Assembly (NCBI GenBank): GCA_017506865.1
Contig: JAFCMP010000541.1
Location: 496,001-560,000, forward strand
Reading direction: 5' to 3'
Source: Tribonema minus
Lineage: Eukaryota; Sar; Xanthophyceae; Tribonematales; Tribonemataceae
Length of the DNA stretch: 64,000 nt
Shown: piece by piece, positions 48,804 through 59,387 of the stretch
Layout of the letters: each line of letters begins with the position of its first letter
Position numbering within the stretch: the stretch's first letter is position 1
Notes under the pieces: generated by a model
Seen by the model: only the letters and a program-made list of their open reading frames with translations
Databases searched by the model: none
Told to the model about the DNA's origin: nothing
Position numbers and translations under genes: made by a program

Positions 48804-49822
48804 CTGCGGCGAGTCGTGGTACGGGTGCTCGCTCCAGTCGCGTCGCCGGCCGCGCGGCGGCGGCGGCGAGGGCTGCGCGCGAGCGCGACGCGCGTGCAGC
48901 GGTGGCAGCGCTCAGGCATTGGTGTGTACGGCGTGTGTGTGTGTGTGTGTCGTGTTGAAGAAGGCATGGCACGGGCTCGCATTGAACGCTACTGCATTGT
49001 GACGCCTGTGCAGGAGCTGCCGCAGCGAGTCGTGGTGCGGGTGCGTGCTTCAATCTTGTGCCCTGCCGCACGGCAGTGGTGGCAAGTGATCGGCGGCGGC
49101 AGCCCATTGTCCAAAGCTTCCTGCTGCAAGAGGACGCAGGGGAAGCCTTGCCTATATTCTTCAACGACTGGGTGCAAGTGCATGCAATTGTGTACCACAC
49201 GCCTGAATGCGTACATCTGAACTTACTGCTAGTTGAATGAAGCCAATGTCCTTGCCGGCAGTGGCACATGTCTTAGGGTAGCTCATCTAGGTACTGGTGA
49301 AAGCCGTTGTTCTCTGGTGTACCGACTGATGTGACAGGGAACTTGCCTAACCCTGCTGAGTACATTACGCAGTCTCACGAGTGTACATAGTTGCGAATTA
49401 CTGCCTCACCGGTGTGGTGCCATGCTGTCGCCGTCTCTTCCTTGCACTAGCCAGCAGCTTTTCCAGCTCGTCCAGCGGCGCACTAGCCATGCTTCTTGCG
49501 CCACTCTCCGCCAGCCTAGTGCATTCCACTCTCCCACCAAAGGCTTATGCCTCTATTTTCAGTTGCAGACCGTATCTACAGCTGATGGCTCCATGAACAA
49601 ACAGTGAGTAGCCATTTGCAGCTTCGTCAGTGCGAACTGTGCGCTCTGGCCTTACGCCAGTGTCTGGTTCGCTGCTTGCCTTGCCTCCTTCTGAACAATG
49701 CAACTGCCACTTTCCTCGAGGAAGTTTGGCGTGTCACCATTTCAGGTTGGAGAAACAAGCGCGCAGGGAGGCAAAGCGTGCCACAGCAGTTGCCGCACCT
49801 GTTGCGCAGCGACAGCAGTAAT
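48804..49822. other. Region between divergent genes, with a duplicated acceptor block
   Basis: This 1-kb region lies upstream of both the minus-strand coiled-coil gene and the plus-strand ATPase gene. Around 49015-49060 it carries a diverged copy of the block before the 48803 acceptor (minus-strand CCGYACCACGACTCGC.GC then GCAG), about 216 bp away. It also holds a short TG run near 48932. The missing first exon of the coiled-coil gene may be here, but I could not fix it. Confidence 0.45.
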
Positions 49823-52800
49823 ATGCGGGCGCTAGCAGCTGGAGCGCTGATTTTTATGTCCATCGGCGTCGCTAGCGCCTTCATTTGCGGCTCGCGCACC
49901 GCCGCTGTCGCAGCCGTGTCCAAGTCGTGCAGTCGTCGTGTCCCTCCCCATTCTGCTGCAAGCACAAGAAGGTGAGCGTGGATGTACCCCCGGGCGCCTG
50001 CCTGACACCGACAGTGTACTATGTGTCAGGTCGCTGGCGATCACAAAAGCAGGTCGTGTCAACTTCTTCAGATGTGTTGACATGATGACACGCTGTACAT
50101 CAAAGCTGCTGCCAAACTGCGACAGCAGTGCTTGCAGTGCAAGTCTGTTGGTGTCGACTGCGCGGCCAGCATTTTTTCGATCTAATACCTCGCCACTGTG
50201 CCTCGCACTGCTGCACGCTATCCCAGCAGCCTCAGCTAGACTACATTTCAGTTACTGCGTGATCATGAGTTGTGAGCAAGCGATCAGGAGCCGTTCCAAT
50301 GAGCATTGCCGTATTGTTCCCGCTGTGCTTCCCCTCTGCCATGTACAACTGTTTCGCTTTGTGCTGCATCACCATATGCTAACTGTGTGGCAAAATGCAA
50401 TGTGCACATCACGATGCCTCAGACTCCTTGTTTGATTCGCAAATCTGCATGTCGGTCGACCCTGTACTCAACATCATGATTACATCCTGCATTGATGGTC
50501 TTGTTGCAGCCTGCAGGGATTGGTGAACGTGGTACTCAGGGCATCCGACAGTTCAATGGACAATGATGCCAATTCGCCAGCCATCGCACCCAATACTCCG
50601 TTCAACTACTCATTTTTTGGCCGAACAGAAGAGCTTGATAGGCTGACCAAGTGCTTTGAGTTGCGCCCATGCTCCGTCAAGGTGCTGCTGGGGCCGCCGC
50701 ACACTGGCAAATCCACACTGGTGCAGCACTTCTTGCAGCAGTGGCAGGCAGCTGGCAGCAACGTTAAGTATGTCGACTGCCACCTTACAGATGTTGGCTC
50801 TCCAAAATGGTTTGCCAATTTAACATCCTCAGGCCTTGAATACCTTTGGCGCCCACACCACATGAAAGCACCGGTCATGTTCGAACGGCTTCGGAAAGCA
50901 TGGCATGTCAAATCCGAGCGGCCACGTCTCAAACGCATGTGGCGGGCAGCACTCAATGCGGGTAACTTATACACAAGCGGACTAACGCTGGAAGTTGATA
51001 CTAGTAGCAGTGATGGCAGTGAGTGGCACCATATCGTGCTGGTCTTCGACAGAACTGATGAGCTCATGCAGTTGTCTGGCACGCACGAGGACGAGCTTCG
51101 ACTTCGACACCTAGTGAACTATGTCACGGCCATCTGGCAGCAATATGGCCGCTGCCACGTCCTCATCATCTCCTCCAATGCCAATTTCCTGGAGTGGCTG
51201 GAAACCAGTAAGTACATGCAAATGCGGCACGTTCACACTGCCAGGCTATGGTGTTGCTTAGTACGCGCATGTTGAAAAGTACACGTGCTCGCTGTATTTG
51301 CACATTCGCTCATCACACACTCACATATGCTCTGTGGTCGTGGCTGGCCAACAGATGGTAGCAGCTGTCCGGTGGTCCTGCTGCAGCTGTGCATCCGCTG
51401 CAGCCTGTGCTTATACAATTGGCAGCCGACATCGCTCCTGTACTACCGTGACAATGTTGCCACACCAATGCATATGGCTGCTGCAGCATATGGATGGTTG
51501 ATGAGTGGGCCTACACCAGCACTGATAGTGCTCAACCAGGTGCCAACTCTCCCGACATTACAGGAAAGCCATCACAGATCCTGGACACTTGGATTGTGGG
51601 CGATTTTCCAGAGTCAGAGGCGAGGAGCTTCCTGGCACATCTGCAAGGCATGGCTGTTGCTGATGATGTTTGGGAACAGATCTACAAGGCACAAGTCAGC
51701 AATTGTACTTCTATACATGTACATGTAGCATCGCTCCAAGGCAGTGGGATCCTTACGGCACGAGCGTAGGTGTCACGCCCGGTGCTGTGACACTCCTGTA
51801 TGTGACGTTGCATCAGACATTCCCTGCAGGTGACGTTGCATCCATCAGACATTCCTTGCAGGTGCTCCCGATGTCAAGTCTTGTGCTCACAGGAAAACAG
51901 GCATCACCGTCACGATCTGCAGGTACACAAGCCCAATGCTACCTGCACTGAGGCTACGCTAATTTACACGCACAACATCCACATGTGATCCACCCAACGC
52001 CTCTTATGCTGCGATGAACTGTTTTGGCTGCAGGTGTGTGGAGGCAATCCAGGGACACTGCGTAATCGCGCAGAGAAGTACCACACTGCAGAAAACTCAA
52101 GCTGGACATCAGGTGAGATCTTCACTTGAGTTATGCTACCCTCTGTATGGGCTGGCATTTGCTGTGTGACAGGGGTTTAGGATTGCAACCTTGTCAGCAT
52201 CAGTGCTGTTATGTGCAGTTCAGATGCACTGGAGAGAGCTGCGTGACATGTGCAGCTTTCTTGAAATGATCGTGTCTGCATTGCCTCAATGACATGTTGT
52301 CAGGTCATTTCAATGTCTACTGAAGAGTGCACCATGGCACCATCGCTGTGCTTACTCAGTGGCACCTCTGCTGCACGTGTGTTGCACTTAGACAAAACTC
52401 ACCAAATGCACACTCTTACTCATGGCAGGAGTCGCTGCTCATTCATCATTCTGTATTGTGTGTCCACAGCCCTGAAGGCTGTGAGGCGTGACGCACTGCG
52501 CAAGGTCCAACGCGCTGCTGACGGCAGCGCCGGCTGGACAGCACGCCAATTCGCAGACGCAGCGCTGGCTCTGCTTGACAGCGAACATCATACCGTGACG
52601 ATGGAGTACATGAGAGACCTCATTGGCCGCACAACACTGCGCGCACTCATTGAGGCGCAGTTGCTCAATGTACGCCCCTACAGCAAGTGGACGTTCGACA
52701 TTCCTGCTGAGGCCTTCAGCCATGATGCCACACACTTTGCGGGTGTCGATGCTGAGGAGGACGAGGCCACCGTTGTCACAGCATCGTTGCCGGTCACGTT

Positions 52801-53826
52801 GTACTGCATGGGCATCATTCGTGCACGCTTGGAGGCCGAGCAGGTGAGCAGGCATCGCGGGGGGTCCAACTTGAACCCCCTGACTCGCCAAGGCAGACTG
52901 CGGACTGCTGCAGTCTAGCTGCAAAGAAACACTATGCTGAGGTCACCAGTGAGGTGGATGTGAATGCTTCATTCTACATACCATAAAAGGCTATTTATTT
53001 ATAAGCATGCAATCCATATGAGTACCCCATTCTATGTGCCACGTGCATCATACAGACTGAGTGCAGAAGCCTCCTACTTAAGTCATGACATGAGCCAATA
53101 CGTGTACTGTACATAGGGTTGCCAAAACCGTACCTTTTTTACAAATATACTCCGTAAATCGTACCGTAATTTGACCGTAAACTCCTGCCTATTGAGGTTT
53201 TGGAGAACTTCGATACCATTTTTGCGTCTGGCACAGTAAGCCCGAAGATAAACCTCAGGGCACCCAAAGCTGTGGTCAAGATCAGCATGGTTTACGCTAC
53301 AAATGTCGTTGACCGTATTTTTTCAATAATACCGTTTTGGCAACCCCACGGTGTACAGCATCAGTGAATGAAGCAAGGACTCTGCATACAAACATAATGC
53401 CATGGCATCTGGAGCGATGCAGGGGCGATTGCTACTTTCGGCCTGCAGCTCTGGCGATGCCACTACCAATTATCACTCCAGCTCTTCTGTGTCTCTGCAT
53501 CTTGCCTTGCCTGCTGTAGTATTCTATCTTGTCTATGGCAACCGCGTGTGTTATATCCTGACCCTGATGGCACGTCTACCCTTACGCTGGACTCACGCTC
53601 ATGCCAGTTGGCCGCTGCCTTGACGACATGGCTGCCTCTGCAGGTGCAAACCGCTGACGCTATTGAGGGCACCGACAGGAACAATGAAAACTTCAAGGCC
53701 AAAACGGGTGTATGCCAAGCAGGGGGGGCAACATTGAGCCAGTCAACTGGATCCGAGGGGCACCTGCAGAAAGAGAACAAGCCGTCCGCACACTCGCTGC
53801 ACCTCAAGCTGGAGCGCAAGCTGTGA
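49823..53826 (+). CDS. Probable plastid-targeted P-loop ATPase (STAND/archaeal ATPase-like)
   Basis: Exons 49823-49971, 50510-51207, 51564-51694, 52034-52112, 52470-52843 and 53644-53826 give 537 residues with all phases consistent. The N-terminus (MRALAAGALIFMSIGVASAF) is a signal peptide ending ASA/F, followed by a Ser/Arg/Ala-rich stretch; this is the bipartite plastid presequence of algae with secondary red plastids. The mature part has FFGRTEELDRL, Walker A GPPHTGKST (residues about 111-119), a Walker B-like IVLVFDRTDE (Asp near 230), a sensor-1-like strand HVLIISSN, and later the GGNPGTLR motif typical of the archaeal-type ATPase (ATPase_2) group of STAND/AAA-like NTPases. The C-terminal 170 residues are helical and then Ser/Lys-rich. 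It probably couples ATP binding to a regulatory or assembly function in the plastid. The substrate is unknown. Confidence 0.8.
53114..53349. mobile_element. hAT-type MITE (about 236 bp) in the last intron of the ATPase gene
   Basis: The ends are inverted: left TAGGGTTGCCAAAACCGTA, right (reverse complement) TGGGGTTGCCAAAACGGTA. They resemble the termini of the complete hAT element at 56321, which start TAGGGTTGGCAA followed by CCGTA motifs. The interior is non-coding and contains further CCGTAAA/CCGTA strings. Flanks ACTGTACA and GGTGTACA look like a slightly degraded 8-bp target duplication. It is a non-autonomous relative, too short to encode a transposase. Confidence 0.78.
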
Positions 53827-56312
53827 TGCTTTTTCGCTTTCTGTGTACTTTCACTACAACCCACCATCAGCTGCACTGGCTTTGGAGGTCATGGGGTTTG
53901 CACACCAACCACAACGTCGGCTCACGCGGGGTCAAGCACAGCTAATTTGTGCATGCACAAATGGCAGCAGGAGGAGGATCTGGACAAATTGATGGTGACC
54001 TGCTGCTTCAATGGTGCTCGCTCAGAAATGTCAGGATCGGTTCATGCACGAGCTGCGGCAGCTGTGGTGATACGCGTACACAGGGCTGGTTCAGCTTTAG
54101 GGGCTTTCTGTCATGTCCTAGGTCACTCTCAGTGATGGCATGCGCCACAGCTCGACTCATGCGTCTGCTACTGCTGACGCAATTATGCAATTGCAATGAC
54201 TGGAGATGCCAAGCTGACCACCAAAATATGCGCTGCGCATGACATTCCTGCTGCCAGCAAACATAGTGGTAATCGCACCCAATGCACGTTGTTCAACCTC
54301 ATTGTGCTGCTGTGCTTCCATGCTTTACGGTTGTGGCGCCCCTTCATTGATTGTACTGTTGTGTCTGGATAGTTTAGTGTTTGCAATACATCAAAACGAC
54401 ACTTTGTAGCAGGGCATGCCAGTGGGCCTTTCCGCAGTCAAAAACCATTCAATTTATGTGGACAACGCAAGCCAGAGCAACTTTTGCAAGGCATACAGGC
54501 TTGCATCTGTTGCCTTGGCTTGTACCAAACAGTTCGGACCTCGTGAAAGGAGCCATACAGCTAGTAGTGCGCGCCCTGAAGCTCTCAAGGGCATCGCCCT
54601 GGCGCGCTTACGCTCGGCACTGTCGGCAGCGCTCCACATGGCGTACTCTGGCCGTGTCATGACACACATGGCAGAATCCAGGGGGGGGGGCACATGGAGG
54701 AGGACGTAGGGGAGGACCCCGAGATGCCATTTGGCGGCGGCGGCGTTTGAGTGGTTGTCGTTGCGACACTTTCAGACTGTCATACGACATGTAGATTCCT
54801 TACAGCTAGATGCCAATCATCTGGGCTTTTTCGCGCCCTGAGCGAGAATTTAATAAAAAGTACGTGTATGAAATTTGCCCCCCCCGGCCAGCTCGCCAAC
54901 ATCGAAAGGTGTGGCAGCGCCATGAAGTGGAGGGTGGGGGCTGCTTGTCTGGCGCGCCTAGCATGTTTCACCAGCCATGGTGCATCTGGCGCGCCGCAGC
55001 AGCACCTGCCACATTTCAGCCGCACATTTGGAGCCCCTTATCACACAGCACCAGCAGGCAGAGGAGCATTACGTTCGAGCTCGCGGCATCGGCAAGGACA
55101 TGGAAAGCTTTGCAGTTCGCCTCTCAAGCAGCACGAGCAGCTACTTCCCTCCCCTCACGCCACCCAAGGATACTATCTCCGGGCCTTTTGGCACCGTTGA
55201 TTGTCATACCAGTTGCTCTTCGAGCTGATCCGTGGCTGAAGCAGAAGGAGTGGGGCTCATGCAGCTGTGCGCAGCTGCTGCAGACTACGCCTGCTCGGCC
55301 GTCGCCAGAGCTCGTGCCTTCTCCGCCATGTGCCGACCAACCTGCGCTTGAAGTTCGCCACCAAGGACACTATCCCGGGGCTTCACGGCACCCTGGATTG
55401 TTGACCCGACTCCTATGGAGTGTTGTTCGTGTGGCGGCAAACCGCAGCTTCTGCTGGCACCTCTGGCCCCGACTGCTGCATCGGCGACTGTGGACATCGG
55501 ACCTGCGCTGCCTCCACCAGCACTTGCCGCCGTACACCGCATTTGCCCCAGCAACTCACATCTGGACACTATCTTGGGACCTAGCGGTACCCTTGCTTGT
55601 TGTTTACACACACTCTTTCAGAGTCTTGTCCGTGGGGAGGGTCACGATGCGGCGACGGCGCAGGCAGGTGGCGGCTTCGCCTGCTTGGTGCCCTACGCCG
55701 ACGCAGCGACCGAGTGTCAAGCCTGCTGCCTGCTGCGCCAAGATCATCAACGCGAACACCAACACCTGCAACCACACCGTCGAAGACTGGAGCCTATCCG
55801 CCGCCGTCCCTGCCGCCGGCGATGGCGCACGCCTTCAACCCACAACCGACACAAGGACACTATCTTGGGGCCTCGCGGCACCCTTGATTGTTAGTCATAC
55901 AACTCTGCGGAGTGTTGTCCAAGGCATGTGGTTAGAGAGCGGCGCCTGTGCGCGGCGACGGGGCAGGCGGCGGCAGCTGCTTGGCGGGAGCGGCGCGGAG
56001 GAGCAGGAGCAGGAGCAGCAGGAGGAAGGAGTTCGCAGCAGGGGTTTCAGTGTGCGGCCGGGGACTCCGGGGGGGGTAACACTAGCAAATAGAAGGGCGG
56101 GTTTTAGTAGATATGCTTGCTTGAGTGACAGCATCAGCCTTTGCAGCACCAGTGCCTGGCACTTAGTGATCCATGACCATTGTCCTCAGTTCTGGGCGCT
56201 GCTACCAGTAGCCCAGGCCTGCACAAAGCTGTTCACGGTTAGGACCATTTTGGCAGAGACACCGTGACGGGAGGCCTCAAAGTGGGTCTGGTCGTGTAGA
56301 GGCAGTAGCTTA
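53827..56312 (+). other. Repeat-rich region with open frames of unknown status
   Basis: Long plus-strand frames exist (for example 54810-56267) but their composition is not protein-like and several frames stay open together. A stretch encoding KDTI.GP.GTLDC-like peptides (AAGGACACTATC then GGGGC.T.GCGGCACCCTTGATTGT) occurs four times, at about 55166, 55373, 55563 and 55853. This suggests tandem copies of an exon end (each peptide is soon followed by a stop or GTT). The frame 54416-54709 after a TAGCAG acceptor (CKAYRLASVALACTKQFG) could be a genuine exon. I do not recognise any family. Confidence 0.35.
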
Positions 56313-59126
56313 GGCACTTCTAGGGTTGGCAACACCGTATTCCGTAGATACACCGTATATCCGTATATACGCCGTATCTACGCCGTATGTCAATTTCTGG
56401 CGCGCCAAAATTCGTATTTTGCCGTATTTCCTTCTTTCAAGTCACACAGAGCAGTGCAGCATGGCGGATGCCGCCGATCCTGGCCCCGACCTGGCCAAGC
56501 AGGCCAGAGCATTGTATCAAAAGCGTTTTGATCAAAAGCGCCAAGGTCAGGCGGGCTGGTGGGGGTCATTCAGTGTCGAGCTGGACTCAGTGAAGCACGA
56601 GGTGCGGCTTGTTTGCCTTCGTTGTTCAGCCAAGCTAGGTGCCAGCAACCCTTCGCGCGCAGCAAACGACCATCTTAAGAGCAAGGCATGCCTCAGAGCG
56701 ACTGCTGCCAGTGCAGCAGCTGTTGCTGCTGCCGAAGCAGCAGCCGCTGCTGCTGCTGCTGCTGGCGATGGCGAGGAGGAAGTAGAGGTGACTGGCACTA
56801 AACGCCACCGCGGTGCTGCTGGCATCACACCTTACATGGCTACATCAGGCCAGATAACTCAAGCACGGAACAGCCTTGCCCGCTTCTTCTACAAGTCCGG
56901 GGTGGCGTTCCACCTGATTGAGCAGGAGGACTTGGTTGCAGCATTCGCTGCCCTTGGCGCCGACCTGCCTAACCGCAAAGCCTTGGCCGGGACAATGCTG
57001 AACAAGGAGCACGACCGCGTCAGCCGCGACGTCTGGGAAGCGATCGATGCCTTGCACCTCGTCCAGCTTGCCAGCGATGGGTGGAGGCGCAAGCATTGCG
57101 GAGACAGCACTCCGCTGGTTAACCTTTGCGCACTGTTGCCAAAGGGCGGTTCCTACTTCGTGACAACGGAGCCAGCGCGAGGCGTTTGCAAGAATGCGGA
57201 GTGGATCGAGGAGCTGCACATGCGGTGGGCGAAGAAGGTCACCAGGGGGAACCTGGACAGGCTGCTGGGAATGGTCATGGACAATACCAAGGTACGTGCT
57301 GCTGTAGAAGCTGCTACGGTGTGTGAAAGTTTTTTGCCAGTGCGTCATTTGCATGCAATGACAGCAATATATGCTACAATAAGTCCAGCAGTGCATGCAA
57401 TGCAGCATATCATTGTAATAAATCGAATGGAAGCAAGTCAACCAGCTCCCCACGCTTGCGCGCTTATCCAGATGCTCCCTTTCTTCGCTTGACACGTGGT
57501 TAGTAGCACAGCTCACACAGGAATTGATAGTATGCTGGCAAATGCACATGTTGTGGCCATAAAAACTGGAGCAAATCTTGGTACATGCCTGCAGTGCCTC
57601 ATGATGTTTTCCATCACCTGCAATAACTTTGCAGGCAAATCGTAAGGCGCTGGACCTGATGAAGCAGAAGCACCCGACTTGGCTGCTTCTGGGGTGCCAG
57701 GCTCACGCACTGGCCCTTCTCATCAAGGATCTACACGGCGAGAAGAATGCGCGATGCGACTGGTCCAAGAAAGCGTACGGCAAAGCGCTGATGATGTCCA
57801 ACACCATCAACGGCTCAGAGACCATACACAGCGCCCTGCGTGAGCAGCAGAAGTTCAAGTACGGCAAAGTCAAGGCCGTCCGCTCTCACTGCCCCACGCG
57901 CTTCGCCATCCTGCACTTCATCTGCTCCGACTTGCTCGACTCCGAGGAGGCCATCAAGCTGATGGTTGGCGACCGCAGCTGGGGTAAAGTGTCTGAGGGC
58001 ACCACACATGCGGCAGCGTTTACGACTGCAGCCACAGTAGAGCCAGCACGGGGGCGGGCGGCAGCATACTACTTTTTCGATGAGGCAGCAGCGCTGAAGA
58101 AGCTAGTGCAGCCTGTGTCTGATGCCATTCACCAGGTTGAGAGCGACAAGCCGCTGTTGAGTCAGATGCTGCCGATCTGGAAGCAGCTGTTGCAGCATGC
58201 GGCAGACTTCGATGACCACATTGACAATGTCGAGCGCTCCCCTGTGCTGCCACTATTTGAGCGGCGCTACAACACTCACTTCGACAAGTCGTGGCCTGCA
58301 GCATATGTGCTTGACCCTGTCTACGCCTATAAGGTTGATGGGGAGTGGTTTCTGCCTTTCAGTAAACTCAGCAGGCTAGAGAGCAAGGGTGCGCAAGAGT
58401 GCTTTCTGGAGCTGGGGGGAGGGGAGCATGCAGAGGCTGTTGAGGCTGAGCTTGTCAAGTTGCAGCTTGCACCCCTTCCCGAGCCCATGTGGGCTGCGTT
58501 GCCTACGTTGACCAAGCGTACATCGCTGCCTAAGGGCAAGGTTGAGCTCGCTGACAGCAGCATGCGCCGCGGCTGGTGGCAGACCTATGGTCGCGAGCAT
58601 TTTCCTCATTTGTCGCGGGTGGCAGTGCGCCTGCTGTCGTTCCACGTGACTGCATGTGCAACCGAGCGCAACTGGTCCCTGTGGGGCAATGTGTACCCTA
58701 AGTGCCGCAGCAGGCTTGCACTTGAGCGTGGTGAGAAGCTAGTGTTCATTAAAGGCAATGATAAGGCTGCTGAGCGCAAGACAGATGAGGAAGTCATGCT
58801 TACAGTGATGGAGGCGGCGGAGGAAGAGGTTGTCAACATGTAACATGCAGATGGGGGGATGAAGGAGTAGGGCAATATCTACACTAGGCTAATTACGCAC
58901 ATACATGATGTTATTTTCAAGTGTGTTTGCTTGTATTTATGTTTTATAAGTGTCTGGTTTAGCTGCTTCACTTTTGAAGTTGAAGTTGAAGTTTAAACGC
59001 CTGTACTGGTGATATGCGTTTGTCAGATACGGTTTAGAAATACGTATATACGGAAAATACGGCAAAATACGGTATTTTATCAGTATATGGTTTTCAGATA
59101 CGGATTTTGCCAACCCTAGGCACTTC
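56313..59126 (+). mobile_element. Complete hAT transposon with perfect 8-bp target-site duplication
   Basis: The element spans 56321-59118 (2798 bp). It has 12-bp terminal inverted repeats TAGGGTTGGCAA (56321-56332) and TTGCCAACCCTA (59107-59118), flanked by the identical octamer GGCACTTC at 56313-56320 and 59119-59126. Eight-base duplications are the hAT signature, and the perfect match indicates a recent insertion. Both subterminal regions are rich in CCGTAT/ATACGG and CCGTATATAC motifs, which are likely transposase-binding sites. It encodes one intact two-exon transposase (next entry) and interrupts a pair of tandem repeats in the host DNA. Confidence 0.96.
56461..58843 (+). CDS. hAT-family transposase
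   Basis: Two exons, 56461-57291 and 57635-58843, give 679 residues. The intron is GTACGT...TTTGCAG and joins in phase 0. The N-terminus has a BED-like Cys/His segment (RLVCLRCSAKLGASNPSRAA with NDHLKSKACL), then an Ala run and an acidic/basic linker. The middle part matches the DUF659/hAT catalytic region: ASDGWRRKHCGDSTPLVNLC, MVMDNTK (exon-1 end) and WLLLGCQAHALALLIKDL. The C-terminus carries the hAT dimerisation motif (LLSFHVTACATERNWSLWG with RSRLALERGEKLVFIKGN). The ATG at 56461 is preceded in frame by non-protein-like codons. With intact termini and target duplication, the element looks potentially active; it catalyses cut-and-paste transposition. Confidence 0.94.
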
Positions 59127-59387
59127 GGTGCAGCATGATAGTGGGGATTGATCGGGGTTTGGGTGGGGTTTGTTGGGGTTGGGTCGGACTCTTCGTAGCA
59201 ACAGCATTGATACCCTTAGCACCAGTGCCTGTCGCCCAGTGATCGTCCAACTAAAGGGAGATCATAGACTAAAGAAGGGTTTCGATGACGGACACGCCTT
59301 CGTCACCCCTCGTATTTCAAACGATAGAAAATCGTCATCGGTAGGGTTGGCAAAATCCGTATTTCTAACAACAAGACTTGGATATTT
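59127..59387. other. Spacer with a tandem-repeat copy and a solo hAT terminus
   Basis: AGCAACAGCATTG...AGCACCAGTGCCTG.CGCCCAGTGATC near 59197 is a diverged copy of the stretch near 56138, before the hAT insertion. Without the transposon the two copies would lie about 265 bp apart. At 59342 a second hAT-type terminus (TAGGGTTGGCAAAATCCGTA) begins, oriented rightwards. It is cut off within about 30-45 bp by the gypsy element sequence. Confidence 0.6.

Noticed and set aside
54810..56267. A 485-codon plus-strand open frame
   Set aside because: Composition is not protein-like, several frames are open simultaneously, and it runs through four tandem repeat copies. It is more likely a low-stop-density artefact.
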